Below are positions 13,578 through 20,878 of a stretch of 25,442 bases of DNA, piece after piece (position 1 is the first letter of the stretch; every line of letters begins with the position of its first letter). The position numbers and the translations under genes were made by a program. This DNA is from Dehalococcoidales bacterium (GTDB lineage Bacteria; Chloroflexota; Dehalococcoidia; Dehalococcoidales; RBG-16-60-22). The stretch is from positions 1 through 25,442 of the forward strand of contig DAOWCR010000001.1 in NCBI GenBank assembly GCA_030639445.1. Reading direction: 5' to 3'. Below the pieces are notes generated by a model. It was not told where the DNA came from. It worked only from the letters and a program-made list of their open reading frames with translations, and made no database searches.

Positions 13578-14483
13578 ATGGACACATCGGGAAACGTAAT
13601 CATCGCGGAGAGGCCGAAGTTAAGGCGCCCCTATATGGTCTGCGGCCTCAGCGGCTGGGTTGACGGCGGTGAGTCCGCTTCCGGAAGCACCAAATACCTG
13701 ATAAAGAAACTGAAAGCGCAGATATTCGCCGAGATACCCATCGACCGGTTTCATATCTTTCAGATGCCGGGAGAACTTTCCCAGAGGCCCAAAATAAAAA
13801 TTGAGGACGGCCTGCTCAAAGAACACCGTTTCCCCCGAAACCAGTTTTACTACATGGTCAACCCCGATGCCGATAATGACCTGATTCTCTACCTGGGGGT
13901 GGAGCCGAACCTGAACTGGGAAGAGTATGCCGGGGCCATCCTGAGCGTGGCCCACGAGTTCGGCGTGGCCAGAATCTACCTGCTGGGCGGCGTGCTGGAC
14001 AAGACTCCGCACACCAGGGAACCCGGCGTTTCCTGCGCCTGCAGCTCCGCCGAGCTCAGGGAGGAGATGCTGAAATACGGCATACAGTACAGCAATTACG
14101 AAGGGCCGGGCAGTTTCGGCACCACGCTGCTCCATTTCTGCCAGCAAAAGCAGATGCCGATGGCGGCCCTCATTGCCCGGGCCACCTACTACCCCGAGTT
14201 CAATATCATCATTCCCCACAATCCCAAGGCGATAAGGGCCATGGTCAAGAGGTTGGACAGCCTGCTCCGCCTTTACCTGGACATCTCCGACCTTGACCGG
14301 GAAGCGGAAGAGTTCGAAGCCAAGCTCAGCTTTATGGCCAGCCATAATCCCGAGTTCCAGGCTTACGTGACGGAACTGGAAAAGGACTTTACCGAGGTCC
14401 AGTACGAGGAACCGCTGGACATCTCGGCCAGCGAGGCGGTCCGGCTGGCCGAGGAGTTTCTGAGGAAAAAGGACGGAGACTAG
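13578..14483 (+). CDS. PAC2 family protein (proteasome-assembly-chaperone-like)
   Basis: 301 aa from the ATG at 13578. The PAC2 domain includes LRRPYMVCGLSGWVDGGESA near the N-terminus, the LGVEPNLNWEEY segment, YLLGGVLDKTPHTREPG and the GPGSFGTTLLHFC stretch. Bacterial PAC2 proteins resemble eukaryotic proteasome assembly chaperones but their role in bacteria is not established. No proteasome or Pup genes are near. A longer frame starting at TTG 13545 exists, but GAGG sits just before the ATG at 13578 and conserved sequence starts with VIIAERPKLRRPYM, so the shorter form is preferred. The C-terminal part, from about 238, is helical and charged (DREAEEFEAKL) and may mediate oligomerisation. 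The promoter upstream has a palindrome over its -35, so expression is probably regulated. Confidence 0.85.
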   Translation: MDTSGNVIIAERPKLRRPYMVCGLSGWVDGGESASGSTKYLIKKLKAQIFAEIPIDRFHIFQMPGELSQRPKIKIEDGLLKEHRFPRNQFYYMVNPDADNDLILYLGVEPNLNWEEYAGAILSVAHEFGVARIYLLGGVLDKTPHTREPGVSCACSSAELREEMLKYGIQYSNYEGPGSFGTTLLHFCQQKQMPMAALIARATYYPEFNIIIPHNPKAIRAMVKRLDSLLRLYLDISDLDREAEEFEAKLSFMASHNPEFQAYVTELEKDFTEVQYEEPLDISASEAVRLAEEFLRKKDGD

Positions 14484-14593
14484 CCATTCGCCAGAGTGAA
14501 AAGCCTCTCCCCCAGCTCCTCAATATATCCCCGGTTCTCCAGCCGGTCTCTCCAGTTGACCGGTATCGCTGCCATGCCCAGACTTATCGCCGG
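14480..14593 (-). pseudogene. C-terminal remnant of an ADP-ribosylglycohydrolase gene
   Basis: Minus-strand translation from an upstream TGA (14596-14594) to TAG (14482-14480) gives 37 residues that include GMAAIPVNWRDRLENRGYIE and end LGERLFTLANG. The AIP..W...LENR.YIEEL pattern is the well-known C-terminal end of ADP-ribosylglycohydrolase (DraG-type) proteins, which remove ADP-ribose from proteins. Nothing recognisable extends upstream. The spacing before AIP is shorter than the family norm, and the frame is interrupted by a stop. It is therefore a decayed tail, not a functional gene. Its stop overlaps the PAC2 stop codon on the other strand. The match is by eye from motif memory. Confidence 0.55.
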
Positions 14594-14669
14594 TCATCGG
14601 TCAATTATCTCCGGACACATTTCATCGCCGCCACTTGTCCCGAATTTTAGCAAAAGGTAAAATGAAACC

Positions 14670-15365
14670 ATGAAAAAGAAGGACGACTCAAAAACGGCGG
14701 CACCACTGGGTAAGATTGAAAAACCGGAAGCAGAGCGCTTCACCGGCAAGAAAAAACTCTATCTTGTCTCCCTGATATTCTCCGGGAAAGAGGCCCCGGC
14801 CGAATACACGGCCAAATTTAATCTTTACTGGGAACAGGCCAGCCAGCACATCGCCAACCTGGAAGCGAAAATAGGCAGGGTAAGCCATGTTTACCATGAA
14901 TCAACTATCCAGGCCGGTGAGAACGGGCTCAAGGCGCTGGATAAGATGAGTCCGGCCAGCGGCCGGATAGCCCGGGGCAAGTGCCAGAACGGCGCGCTTT
15001 TCGAGGCGACCGAAGACAAAGAGCTGGTGGAAGAAAGTATCGACTGGGAGAGGTGCCTCCTCATGGGATTCATCAGCCAGAAGACAGCCCGGACGGTCTC
15101 CGAATTCTATGTCGAAGCCCTGCGGCAGAGGTACGGGCATATTGCCCGAGTAATTGACGAGACCCTGAAGGACAACGAGGTGGGAGTGCTCTTTATCCGG
15201 GAAGGTCACCTGGTACAGTTCCCCCAGGACATAGAGGTGTTCAGCGTCTCACCGCCGGCCCTGGATGATATTCATCGCTGGCAGCGCGACCGTGCTGCGG
15301 CCGAGGAAAAAGAAAAGCCCCAAAATGAAAGCGCCAGTCCGGAAACAGATTCCTCCGGTAGTTGA
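14670..15365 (+). CDS. Conserved-looking protein of unknown function (231 aa)
   Basis: I do not recognise this protein. It is soluble and charged with no signal peptide or membrane segment. The order is a Lys-rich N-terminus, a beta-like stretch KKKLYLVSLIFSG at about 27-39, an amphipathic helical centre rich in Glu (KELVEESIDWERCLLMGFI), then REGHLVQFPQDIEVFSVSPP. The tail from about 208 is acidic and Ser/Glu-rich, probably disordered. Cys104 and Cys128 are present without a metal motif. The ATG is at 14670, with AAAAGG about 12 bases upstream; a nearer upstream ATG at 14661 stops after three codons. The next gene, a YbaK-type deacylase, begins 3 bases after the stop, so the two are translationally coupled and may share a role. 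Codon use resembles the neighbours. Confidence 0.75.
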   Translation: MKKKDDSKTAAPLGKIEKPEAERFTGKKKLYLVSLIFSGKEAPAEYTAKFNLYWEQASQHIANLEAKIGRVSHVYHESTIQAGENGLKALDKMSPASGRIARGKCQNGALFEATEDKELVEESIDWERCLLMGFISQKTARTVSEFYVEALRQRYGHIARVIDETLKDNEVGVLFIREGHLVQFPQDIEVFSVSPPALDDIHRWQRDRAAAEEKEKPQNESASPETDSSGS

Positions 15366-15368
15366 GCA

Positions 15369-15824
15369 ATGAACCTGGCAGCATTTTTGGTCAGCCATAA
15401 GGTCTACTTTGAACTTCTAAAGAAAAGACCTACCCGGCATGCCTCCGAGGCCTCTCAGGCCAGCGGCGTGAGGTTGAGTGAAATCGTCAAGACCATTGTC
15501 TTCGTTGACCAGGATGCCCGGCCGGTAATCGCCATAATCAGCGGCGACCGCAGTGTCAGCCGGCATAAGCTGGAACGCTGCTCAAACTCGAAATCGGTCA
15601 GGCTGGCCCCCGATGACATCGCCCAGGCCGCCACCGGCTACCCCACCGGCGGCATACCTCCCGTAGGGCACAAGAAGAAACTGCCGGTATTCCTGGATAG
15701 GGGACTCTTGGGCCAGGAATACGTCTGGTGCGGCGGCGGGGCCCGGTCCAAGCTGGTCAAACTGAAGACCGAAGACATCGTCAGGTTAAACGCCGCTGCG
15801 GTATGTGACCTGTCTACCGAGTAG
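15369..15824 (+). CDS. YbaK/ProX-type aminoacyl-tRNA deacylase domain protein
   Basis: 151 aa, matching the single-domain YbaK/EbsC/ProX proteins that hydrolyse mischarged Cys-tRNA(Pro) or Ala-tRNA(Pro) in the cytosol. The catalytic lysine is Lys41 in EIVKTIVF. The conserved glycine-rich loop TGYPTGGIPPVG (89-100) and PVFLDRGLL follow. These are the key family marks. The start follows the previous stop after only 3 bases and has no clear AGGAGG, so it probably depends on coupling to the 231-aa gene. An alternative role as a general editing factor or as a member with another acyl-tRNA target cannot be excluded. No prolyl-tRNA synthetase gene is nearby. Confidence 0.9.
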   Translation: MNLAAFLVSHKVYFELLKKRPTRHASEASQASGVRLSEIVKTIVFVDQDARPVIAIISGDRSVSRHKLERCSNSKSVRLAPDDIAQAATGYPTGGIPPVGHKKKLPVFLDRGLLGQEYVWCGGGARSKLVKLKTEDIVRLNAAAVCDLSTE

Positions 15825-15886
15825 GATCGTCCGCCCTTCTGCCGGGTTGAGGACTACGAGCCGGCCCTGGCCTGCGCCCGATATGT

Positions 15887-15916
15887 TTGACTCTAAGGCA
15901 GTGCAAAGCATAAGAT
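15887..15916 (+). promoter_or_regulatory. Predicted promoter of the phosphotriesterase/aminotransferase/cupin operon
   Basis: TTGACT (15887-15892) and TAAGAT (15911-15916) are 18 bases apart, 5 of 6 and 4 of 6 to consensus. It lies in the 142-bp gap after the deacylase gene and about 50 bases before the ATG at 15967, whose ribosome site is GGAAGGAG (15951-15958). Confidence 0.4.
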
Positions 15917-15966
15917 AAGCAAAGCATTATGATGGCCTAACATCGGGTACGGAAGGAGAAGCCAGC

Positions 15967-17028
15967 ATGAACCGGTCGGAGCTCAAAGGAAAGGTCCAGA
16001 CCGTCCTAGGGCTGATTTCCCCGGAAGAGCTGGGTATCACCCTGCCTCACGAACACCTCATCTGCGACGGCACTACCTGGTATTCCGAGCCCGAGGAGGC
16101 TTCCGAAAAGAGGCTGGTGCGGCACCCGGTAACCATAGATATCCTCTGGTGGCTCCGCTATCACGCTTTCCAGAACTGGGACGACCTGCAGCTACTGGAC
16201 GAGCAAACGGCCGTCGACGAGGTCCTCATCTATAAAGCCCACGGCGGCCGGTCAATCGTTGAGCTCACCATAAGAGGTATCGGCCCTGACCCCCGGGCGG
16301 TCGCCCGCATCTCCCGACTGACCGATATCAACATAATCATGGGCACGGCTTACTACGTGGAACAGTCTTACCCGGCCAACACCGACATGAATGCCAGGAG
16401 CGAAGAGGAAATCGCCGAAGAGTTTATCGCCGATGTAATGGAAGGTTTTGGCAACACGGGAATACACGCCGGTCTTATCGGTGAAGTCGGCTGTTCCTGG
16501 CCCTTCACCGACAACGAAAGGAAGGTGGTGCGGGCGGCGGCGCGCGCCCAGAAAGCCACCGGCGCGGCGATAAACATCCACCCCGGTCAGAACGAGGCGG
16601 CGGCGATGGAGTGTATTCGTGAGTTGGACAGGGCCGGCGGTGACATCAGCCGCACCATCATGAGCCATGTGGAGCGCGCCGTCAGGGAGCCCAAGAACCG
16701 CCTCGAGCTTGCCAAAACCGGCTGTGTTATTGAATACGACCTGTTCGGCCGGGAAGGTTACTACCCGACCCGTTTCCGGATACTGGACGTGCCTAACGAC
16801 GCCCAGCGGATTAACGAGCTGAAGGAACTGGCCGACCAGGGATACCAAAACCAGATTTTCGTCTCGCAGGATAACTACACCAAGAGCTCCCTCTGCCGCT
16901 ACGGCGGCTGGGGCTATGCCCACATTCTGCGCGACGCCGTACCGGTAATGAAACTCAAAGGGCTTTCCCAGGAGCTAATCGATACGATACTTATCACTAA
17001 TCCGAAGAGGCTGTTCCCCTTTATCTAG
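15967..17028 (+). CDS. Phosphotriesterase-family metal-dependent hydrolase (Glu-bridged type)
   Basis: 353 aa of the PTE branch of the amidohydrolase superfamily, which includes phosphotriesterases, lactonases and E. coli PHP. The two-metal site is laid out as His28-x-His30 (LPHEHL), Glu173 (IGEVGCSWP), His205 (NIHPG), His234 (MSHVERAV) and Asp302 (SQDNYTK). Classical PTE uses a carbamylated lysine as bridging ligand; Glu173 occupies that position, as in PHP-type members. A lactonase or ester hydrolase is more likely than an organophosphatase. AAGGAG is 8 bases before the ATG. It leads an operon with a class III aminotransferase 49 bp on and a cupin after that. The substrate is probably one ring-opened or amino-containing compound handled by all three, which is inference. 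Confidence 0.92.
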   Translation: MNRSELKGKVQTVLGLISPEELGITLPHEHLICDGTTWYSEPEEASEKRLVRHPVTIDILWWLRYHAFQNWDDLQLLDEQTAVDEVLIYKAHGGRSIVELTIRGIGPDPRAVARISRLTDINIIMGTAYYVEQSYPANTDMNARSEEEIAEEFIADVMEGFGNTGIHAGLIGEVGCSWPFTDNERKVVRAAARAQKATGAAINIHPGQNEAAAMECIRELDRAGGDISRTIMSHVERAVREPKNRLELAKTGCVIEYDLFGREGYYPTRFRILDVPNDAQRINELKELADQGYQNQIFVSQDNYTKSSLCRYGGWGYAHILRDAVPVMKLKGLSQELIDTILITNPKRLFPFI

Positions 17029-17077
17029 CTGGTGATGTCAAATCACCAGGTAACAAGCAACAAGGAGGAGATGAAAC

Positions 17078-18424
17078 ATGACCGGAGAACAACTGCTGGC
17101 CGAGGTAACCAGAAAATACGAAGATACCTATCGCCAGAGGACGCCAAAATCGCGGGCCACCCTGGAGGCCGCCCGGAAATACATGCCCGGGGGTGATACC
17201 AGGGCTTCCATCTGGTTTGAACCATATCCCATCTGGATAGATAAAGCCGAAGGCTGCCGCTTTACCGATGTCGACGGGCATGAGTACATCGATTTCCACA
17301 ACTGCTACACGACCATGATTCTGGGCCATGCCAACCCCAGAGTAGTCGCCGCCGTGCGGGGGCAGGCGGCGAAAGGCACCGCCCTGGGCGCGCTTATTCC
17401 CACGGTAGCCCGCTGGGCGGAGCTGGTCTGTAACTGGGTGGACTCGGTGGACAAGGTAAGGTTCGGGAACTCGGGCACGGAAGGGGTCATGATGGCCCTG
17501 CGCGTGGCCCGGAGCATCACCGGCCGGGACCTGATTTTGAAAACGGAGGGCTGCTACCACGGAAGCTACGACCCCGTGGTCTATCCCTCGGACGCGGCCG
17601 GGATATCGCAAAGCGCCCGGCAAGACTCCATCATCGTCCCCTACAATGATAAAGAAGCCGCCGAGAAAGCCGTCCTGGAGAACAAAGACCGGCTGGCGGC
17701 GGTCATCGTCGAGGGCGCCATGGGGGCCGCCGGTATGATTCCGCCCCGTGACGGTTACCTGGAGTTTCTACGTAAAATTACTGCGGAGAACGGCATCATT
17801 TTCATCCTGGACGAGGTGATAAGCCTCAGGCTGGCGATGGGCGGCATTCAGAGCGTCTATGGCGTCAAGCCCGACCTGACCACCATGGCCAAGATTATCG
17901 GCGGTGGCTATCCGGTGGGTGCTTTCGGCGGGCGCGAAGACATCATGCAGCAGCTTTCCCCCGAAGTGCACCGGGTCCACCATGCCGGCACGTTGAACGC
18001 CAACCCAATTACGGCCGCCGCCGGCGTGGCCACCATGGAACAGCTGGACGCCGCGGCGATAGACCACATCAACAGGCTGGGCGAGTCCTTTGCCGACGGA
18101 GTGCGCGCCGTCTTTAAAAAGCTGGACATCAAGGGGCAGGTGACCGGGATAGGCTCACTGCAAAATATCCACTTCAGCGACCGGCCGGTAGTGGATGGGA
18201 AGTCGGCACAGGAGACCAACAAAGACCTCCTGCACCTGTACTACCTGGCGGCACTGGAAAGAGGCCTGTTCTCGGCGACCCGGGGACTCTACGTCATGTC
18301 TACGCCGATGACCCGGAAGGAAATCGATACCGCGATCCGGGCCATTGAAGACATCATGGCCAGACTCAAACCCACCATCGAAGACCTGTGGCCGGAGCTA
18401 ATCGGGGAAGCGGTCCCGGCATAG
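17078..18424 (+). CDS. Class III aminotransferase (glutamate-1-semialdehyde aminomutase-like)
   Basis: 448 aa PLP enzyme of the class III (omega/GSAM) group. The PLP-binding region is complete: NSGTEGVMMALRVAR (131-145), the YHG of GCYHGSYDP (159-166) that stacks on PLP, Asp245 in LDEVIS that bonds the pyridine nitrogen, and Lys272 in MAKIIGGGYPVGAFGG that forms the Schiff base. HHAGTLNANPITAAAG follows. N-terminal MPGGDTRASIWFEPYPI resembles glutamate-1-semialdehyde aminomutase. No heme genes are present, so it is more likely an aminotransferase or aminomutase for a small amino or keto acid. The ATG is at 17078 behind AAGGAGG; an ATG 7 bases earlier is out of frame. It sits between the phosphotriesterase-family gene and the cupin with 49-bp gaps on both sides. 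Confidence 0.92.
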   Translation: MTGEQLLAEVTRKYEDTYRQRTPKSRATLEAARKYMPGGDTRASIWFEPYPIWIDKAEGCRFTDVDGHEYIDFHNCYTTMILGHANPRVVAAVRGQAAKGTALGALIPTVARWAELVCNWVDSVDKVRFGNSGTEGVMMALRVARSITGRDLILKTEGCYHGSYDPVVYPSDAAGISQSARQDSIIVPYNDKEAAEKAVLENKDRLAAVIVEGAMGAAGMIPPRDGYLEFLRKITAENGIIFILDEVISLRLAMGGIQSVYGVKPDLTTMAKIIGGGYPVGAFGGREDIMQQLSPEVHRVHHAGTLNANPITAAAGVATMEQLDAAAIDHINRLGESFADGVRAVFKKLDIKGQVTGIGSLQNIHFSDRPVVDGKSAQETNKDLLHLYYLAALERGLFSATRGLYVMSTPMTRKEIDTAIRAIEDIMARLKPTIEDLWPELIGEAVPA

Positions 18425-18473
18425 CCGACAGCTCGCCAGAGGGTTGAAGAAGCAATAATAAAGGAGAGAGTAG

Positions 18474-18884
18474 ATGTCCAGTTCGGTCTACAACGGCTGG
18501 GAATTTCCGGCGGTAAAAATAGCGCCCCCCAGGGAAAGGTACTTAAAACTCATTGCCTGTCCGGAGACGACAGGCTATGAGAAAGCGACCATCCTCTTCT
18601 CGCACATCCCGCCCGGCAACACCACCGGTAGTCATACGCACCCGGATAGCGACGAGATAATGTACTGTGTCGGCCGCGGTGAGTGCACCATGAACGGGGA
18701 AAAAGTAAAAATAGAGACGGATTCGGTAATCGTTGCCCCCATGGGGGTGGAACACGAGTGCCGGAACACCAGCGGAACCGAGACCCTGAAACTTTTCTGC
18801 GTTTTCCTGCCGCCCATGAAGCTCAGTGAGCCCCTGGCGGCACTCGTGCCTGAGACCAGGGAATACCTCAAAGAAAAAGCCTGA
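18474..18884 (+). CDS. Small single-domain cupin protein
   Basis: 136 aa, one cupin barrel. Metal ligands are recognisable: His54 and His56 (GSHTHPDSDE), Glu61, and His94 (GVEHECRN). This is the classical HxH-x4-E plus H set, here GSHTHPDSDEIMYCVGRGE. Cupins of this size act as isomerases, dioxygenases or binding proteins, often on sugars or ring-derived compounds. No signal peptide is present. AAAGGAGAG lies just before the ATG. As the last gene of the phosphotriesterase/aminotransferase operon it may handle the same substrate. A regulatory role, as small cupins have in some pathways, is an alternative. Three genes of one operon with hydrolase, PLP enzyme and cupin is an unusual set that I do not recognise as a named pathway. 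Confidence 0.88.
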   Translation: MSSSVYNGWEFPAVKIAPPRERYLKLIACPETTGYEKATILFSHIPPGNTTGSHTHPDSDEIMYCVGRGECTMNGEKVKIETDSVIVAPMGVEHECRNTSGTETLKLFCVFLPPMKLSEPLAALVPETREYLKEKA

Positions 18885-18923
18885 ACCGAAGATATGGCGT
18901 TTCCTAACCGCTAGCCTTCCGGC

Positions 18924-19361
18924 CTACCTGTCCGGGAGCGACTGCAACGCGGCAATACGGCCCTCTCTCTTGCGGGCTATCAGGGCAAAGGCCCGGGGGA
19001 CATCCGCCATCAGTGACTTTGACTGCTCGGCGGCTTCCGAGTAGAACCGGATAATTTTCTCTTCCATCGCCACGGCTTGCCCCAGAGCATCGGAATAGCC
19101 TGTTTTCTCCGGCAGCCCGGCCGGAAAAGTATAACCGTCCGCGTCCAGGTTAAAGGCAAAACAGCCCTCAAGGGCATCAGAGATAACCCCGTAGTAGGTT
19201 CTCTCTACCTGGACGATGTTCTTCCGGTTTTCTCTGGCGAAAGATAGCCAGGTCTCCTCCGCGGCCGGCCACCGTTCGGCCAGCGTCTCGTAAAGACCGG
19301 CGCTGTCCTCCTCAAGCTTCCGGGCAAAGCTGATTACCTCGGAAGCCGTATTCAGCGCCAT
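18924..19361 (-). CDS. Ferritin-like four-helix protein with degenerate diiron ligands
   Basis: 145 aa. The pattern of long amphipathic helices resembles rubrerythrin-type ferritin-like proteins: ISFARKLEEDSAGLYETLAE, then FARENRKNIVQVERTYY, then AVAMEEKIIRFYSEAAEQSK and AFALIARKREGRIAAL. The Glu plus Tyr combination (Glu17 or Glu18 with Tyr24; Glu100 or Glu101 with Tyr107) is as in the family. The expected ExxH motifs are absent: ENRK at 44-47 and EGRI at 133-136 carry Lys and Ile where His should be. Diiron binding is therefore doubtful. The ATG directly abuts the stop of the aldehyde dehydrogenase, with AGAGGTGG upstream, so it is tightly coupled to that operon. No rubredoxin domain is present. 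Assignment to the fold is by pattern only and might be wrong. Confidence 0.6.
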   Translation of the reverse strand: MALNTASEVISFARKLEEDSAGLYETLAERWPAAEETWLSFARENRKNIVQVERTYYGVISDALEGCFAFNLDADGYTFPAGLPEKTGYSDALGQAVAMEEKIIRFYSEAAEQSKSLMADVPRAFALIARKREGRIAALQSLPDR

Positions 19362-20852
19362 CTATAACCACCTCTGGATAACCACTTTGCTCTCGGTGAA
19401 GAAACGGACGGCGTCCCGGCCCTGCCCGTGCAGGACACCGAAGAAAGAGTCTTTCATGCCGCTGAACGGGAAGAACGCCATCGGCGCCACGATACCGATA
19501 TTGATGCCGATATTGCCCGACTCGACCCGGTACTGGAATTCCCGGGCGCTCTTGCCGCTTGAGGTAAAAATAGCGTTCCCGTTGCCGTACCTGCTGGCGT
19601 TCACCAGGTTTATCGCCGCGTCAAGGCTCTCCGCCCGCATCACGCTGGCCACCGGGCCAAAGATTTCTTCCCGACCGATGGTCATGTCCGGAGTAACATT
19701 CTCAAAAACGGTCGGATTAAGGAAGCATTTCTCCGGGTAGTCCCCCATAATCTTCGGTTTCCGCCCGTCCAGGGCGAGTTTGGCCCCCTCGGCGATACCC
19801 TTTTCAATAAATCCCAGGACTCTCTCTTTGCCGTCGGGCGACTGCATCGGGCCCATCTGAATTGACTCGTCAAGGCCGTAGCCGACCTTTATCTTAGAGG
19901 CGGCCTCAACGAAGGCGTTTAAGAACTTCCGGTAGAAAGCGTCATCCTGGCCGACGATAACCAGGTTGGCCCCGGAGAGGCACCGCTGGCCGGTATTGCC
20001 GAAGAAAGACGTCATCAGCGCCGGTATCGTCCCTCCGATATTAACATCCGGCATCACCACCATAAAGTTCTTGGCGGCGCCCTGGACGATAGCTCTCTTG
20101 CCCGTCTCGCCGCACTTCTTGTAAATATCCCGTCCTATCTGGCTCGTCCCGACAAAGGTCGCCCCCTTGATATCCGGGTGCTCCAGCAGAACCCCGGCGG
20201 CATCGGCCCCGCCGTGAACCAGGTTATATACTCCCGGTGGAAAACCGGCCTCGTCTATCAGCTCGGCCAGCTTTACCTGGCTGATGGGGTCCCGGGGCGA
20301 AGGCTTGACGATAAAGGTATTGCCCGTGGCCAGGGCGAACGGGGAGTACCAGAGCGGTACCATAAACGGGAAGTTAAACGGGGCAATGTGACAGAACACG
20401 CCCAGGGGCTGATAGATGACATACTCGTCAATGCCGGCGGCGATATCCTCCAGGCTATAGCCCATCATCAGTGACGGGATGCCGGTGGCCACTTCCACCA
20501 TTTCAATTCCCCGCCTCGTCTCCCCCCGGGACTCGTCAATGGTCTTACCGTGCTCCATGGTCTGCACCCGGCTTAAGCGCTCGAAGTTCTCCTCCATCAG
20601 CTCCTTTAACCTGAAGAGACACCGTACCCGGGCCAGCGGCGGCGTCCTTCTCCAGTCGGGGAAAGCCTCCCGGGCGGCTTCTACCGCCGCCTTCACTTCG
20701 TCCCCGGTGGACATGGGGACCCGGGCGATAGTCTGCTGGGTGGTCGGGTTGACGATATCCAGGATCTGGCTTGATTCGGACCCGACCCATTCCCCGTTGA
20801 TATAGTTCTTAAGCTCCAGTACCTCTTTAATCGGTTCTTCCAGGACTGCCAT
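19362..20852 (-). CDS. Methylmalonate-semialdehyde dehydrogenase-type aldehyde dehydrogenase
   Basis: 496 aa from the ATG at 20852. Features of the CoA-acylating MmsA/IolA group: PFNFPFMVPLW (158-168) with Asn160, KPSPRDP, the segment IVQGAAKNF (255-263) in place of the ELGGK glutamate of ordinary ALDHs, and Cys291 in GQRCLSGAN as nucleophile. The C-terminal HGQGRDAVRFFTESK is diagnostic. The group oxidises methylmalonate or malonate semialdehyde to propionyl- or acetyl-CoA. A longer TTG start adds 7 residues, but GGGGGG lies 8 bases before the ATG and the shorter form is preferred. It lies 26 bp after the alcohol dehydrogenase; together they could convert an alcohol such as 3-hydroxypropionate-like compounds to an acyl-CoA. 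Confidence 0.92.
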   Translation of the reverse strand: MAVLEEPIKEVLELKNYINGEWVGSESSQILDIVNPTTQQTIARVPMSTGDEVKAAVEAAREAFPDWRRTPPLARVRCLFRLKELMEENFERLSRVQTMEHGKTIDESRGETRRGIEMVEVATGIPSLMMGYSLEDIAAGIDEYVIYQPLGVFCHIAPFNFPFMVPLWYSPFALATGNTFIVKPSPRDPISQVKLAELIDEAGFPPGVYNLVHGGADAAGVLLEHPDIKGATFVGTSQIGRDIYKKCGETGKRAIVQGAAKNFMVVMPDVNIGGTIPALMTSFFGNTGQRCLSGANLVIVGQDDAFYRKFLNAFVEAASKIKVGYGLDESIQMGPMQSPDGKERVLGFIEKGIAEGAKLALDGRKPKIMGDYPEKCFLNPTVFENVTPDMTIGREEIFGPVASVMRAESLDAAINLVNASRYGNGNAIFTSSGKSAREFQYRVESGNIGINIGIVAPMAFFPFSGMKDSFFGVLHGQGRDAVRFFTESKVVIQRWL

Positions 20853-20878
20853 GCTCTTACCCCCCTTTTCCAAACGTT

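Noticed and set aside
15967..17028. True organophosphate phosphotriesterase
   Set aside because: Glu173 replaces the carbamylated lysine and the genomic setting is a small-molecule operon; PHP/lactonase-like function fits better.
17078..18424. Heme-pathway glutamate-1-semialdehyde aminomutase (hemL) with two UroD (hemE) genes as a heme cluster
   Set aside because: The UroD-like proteins have His-x-Cys motifs and lack UroD substrate motifs. No other heme gene is present, and the genes lie in separate operons with unrelated enzymes.
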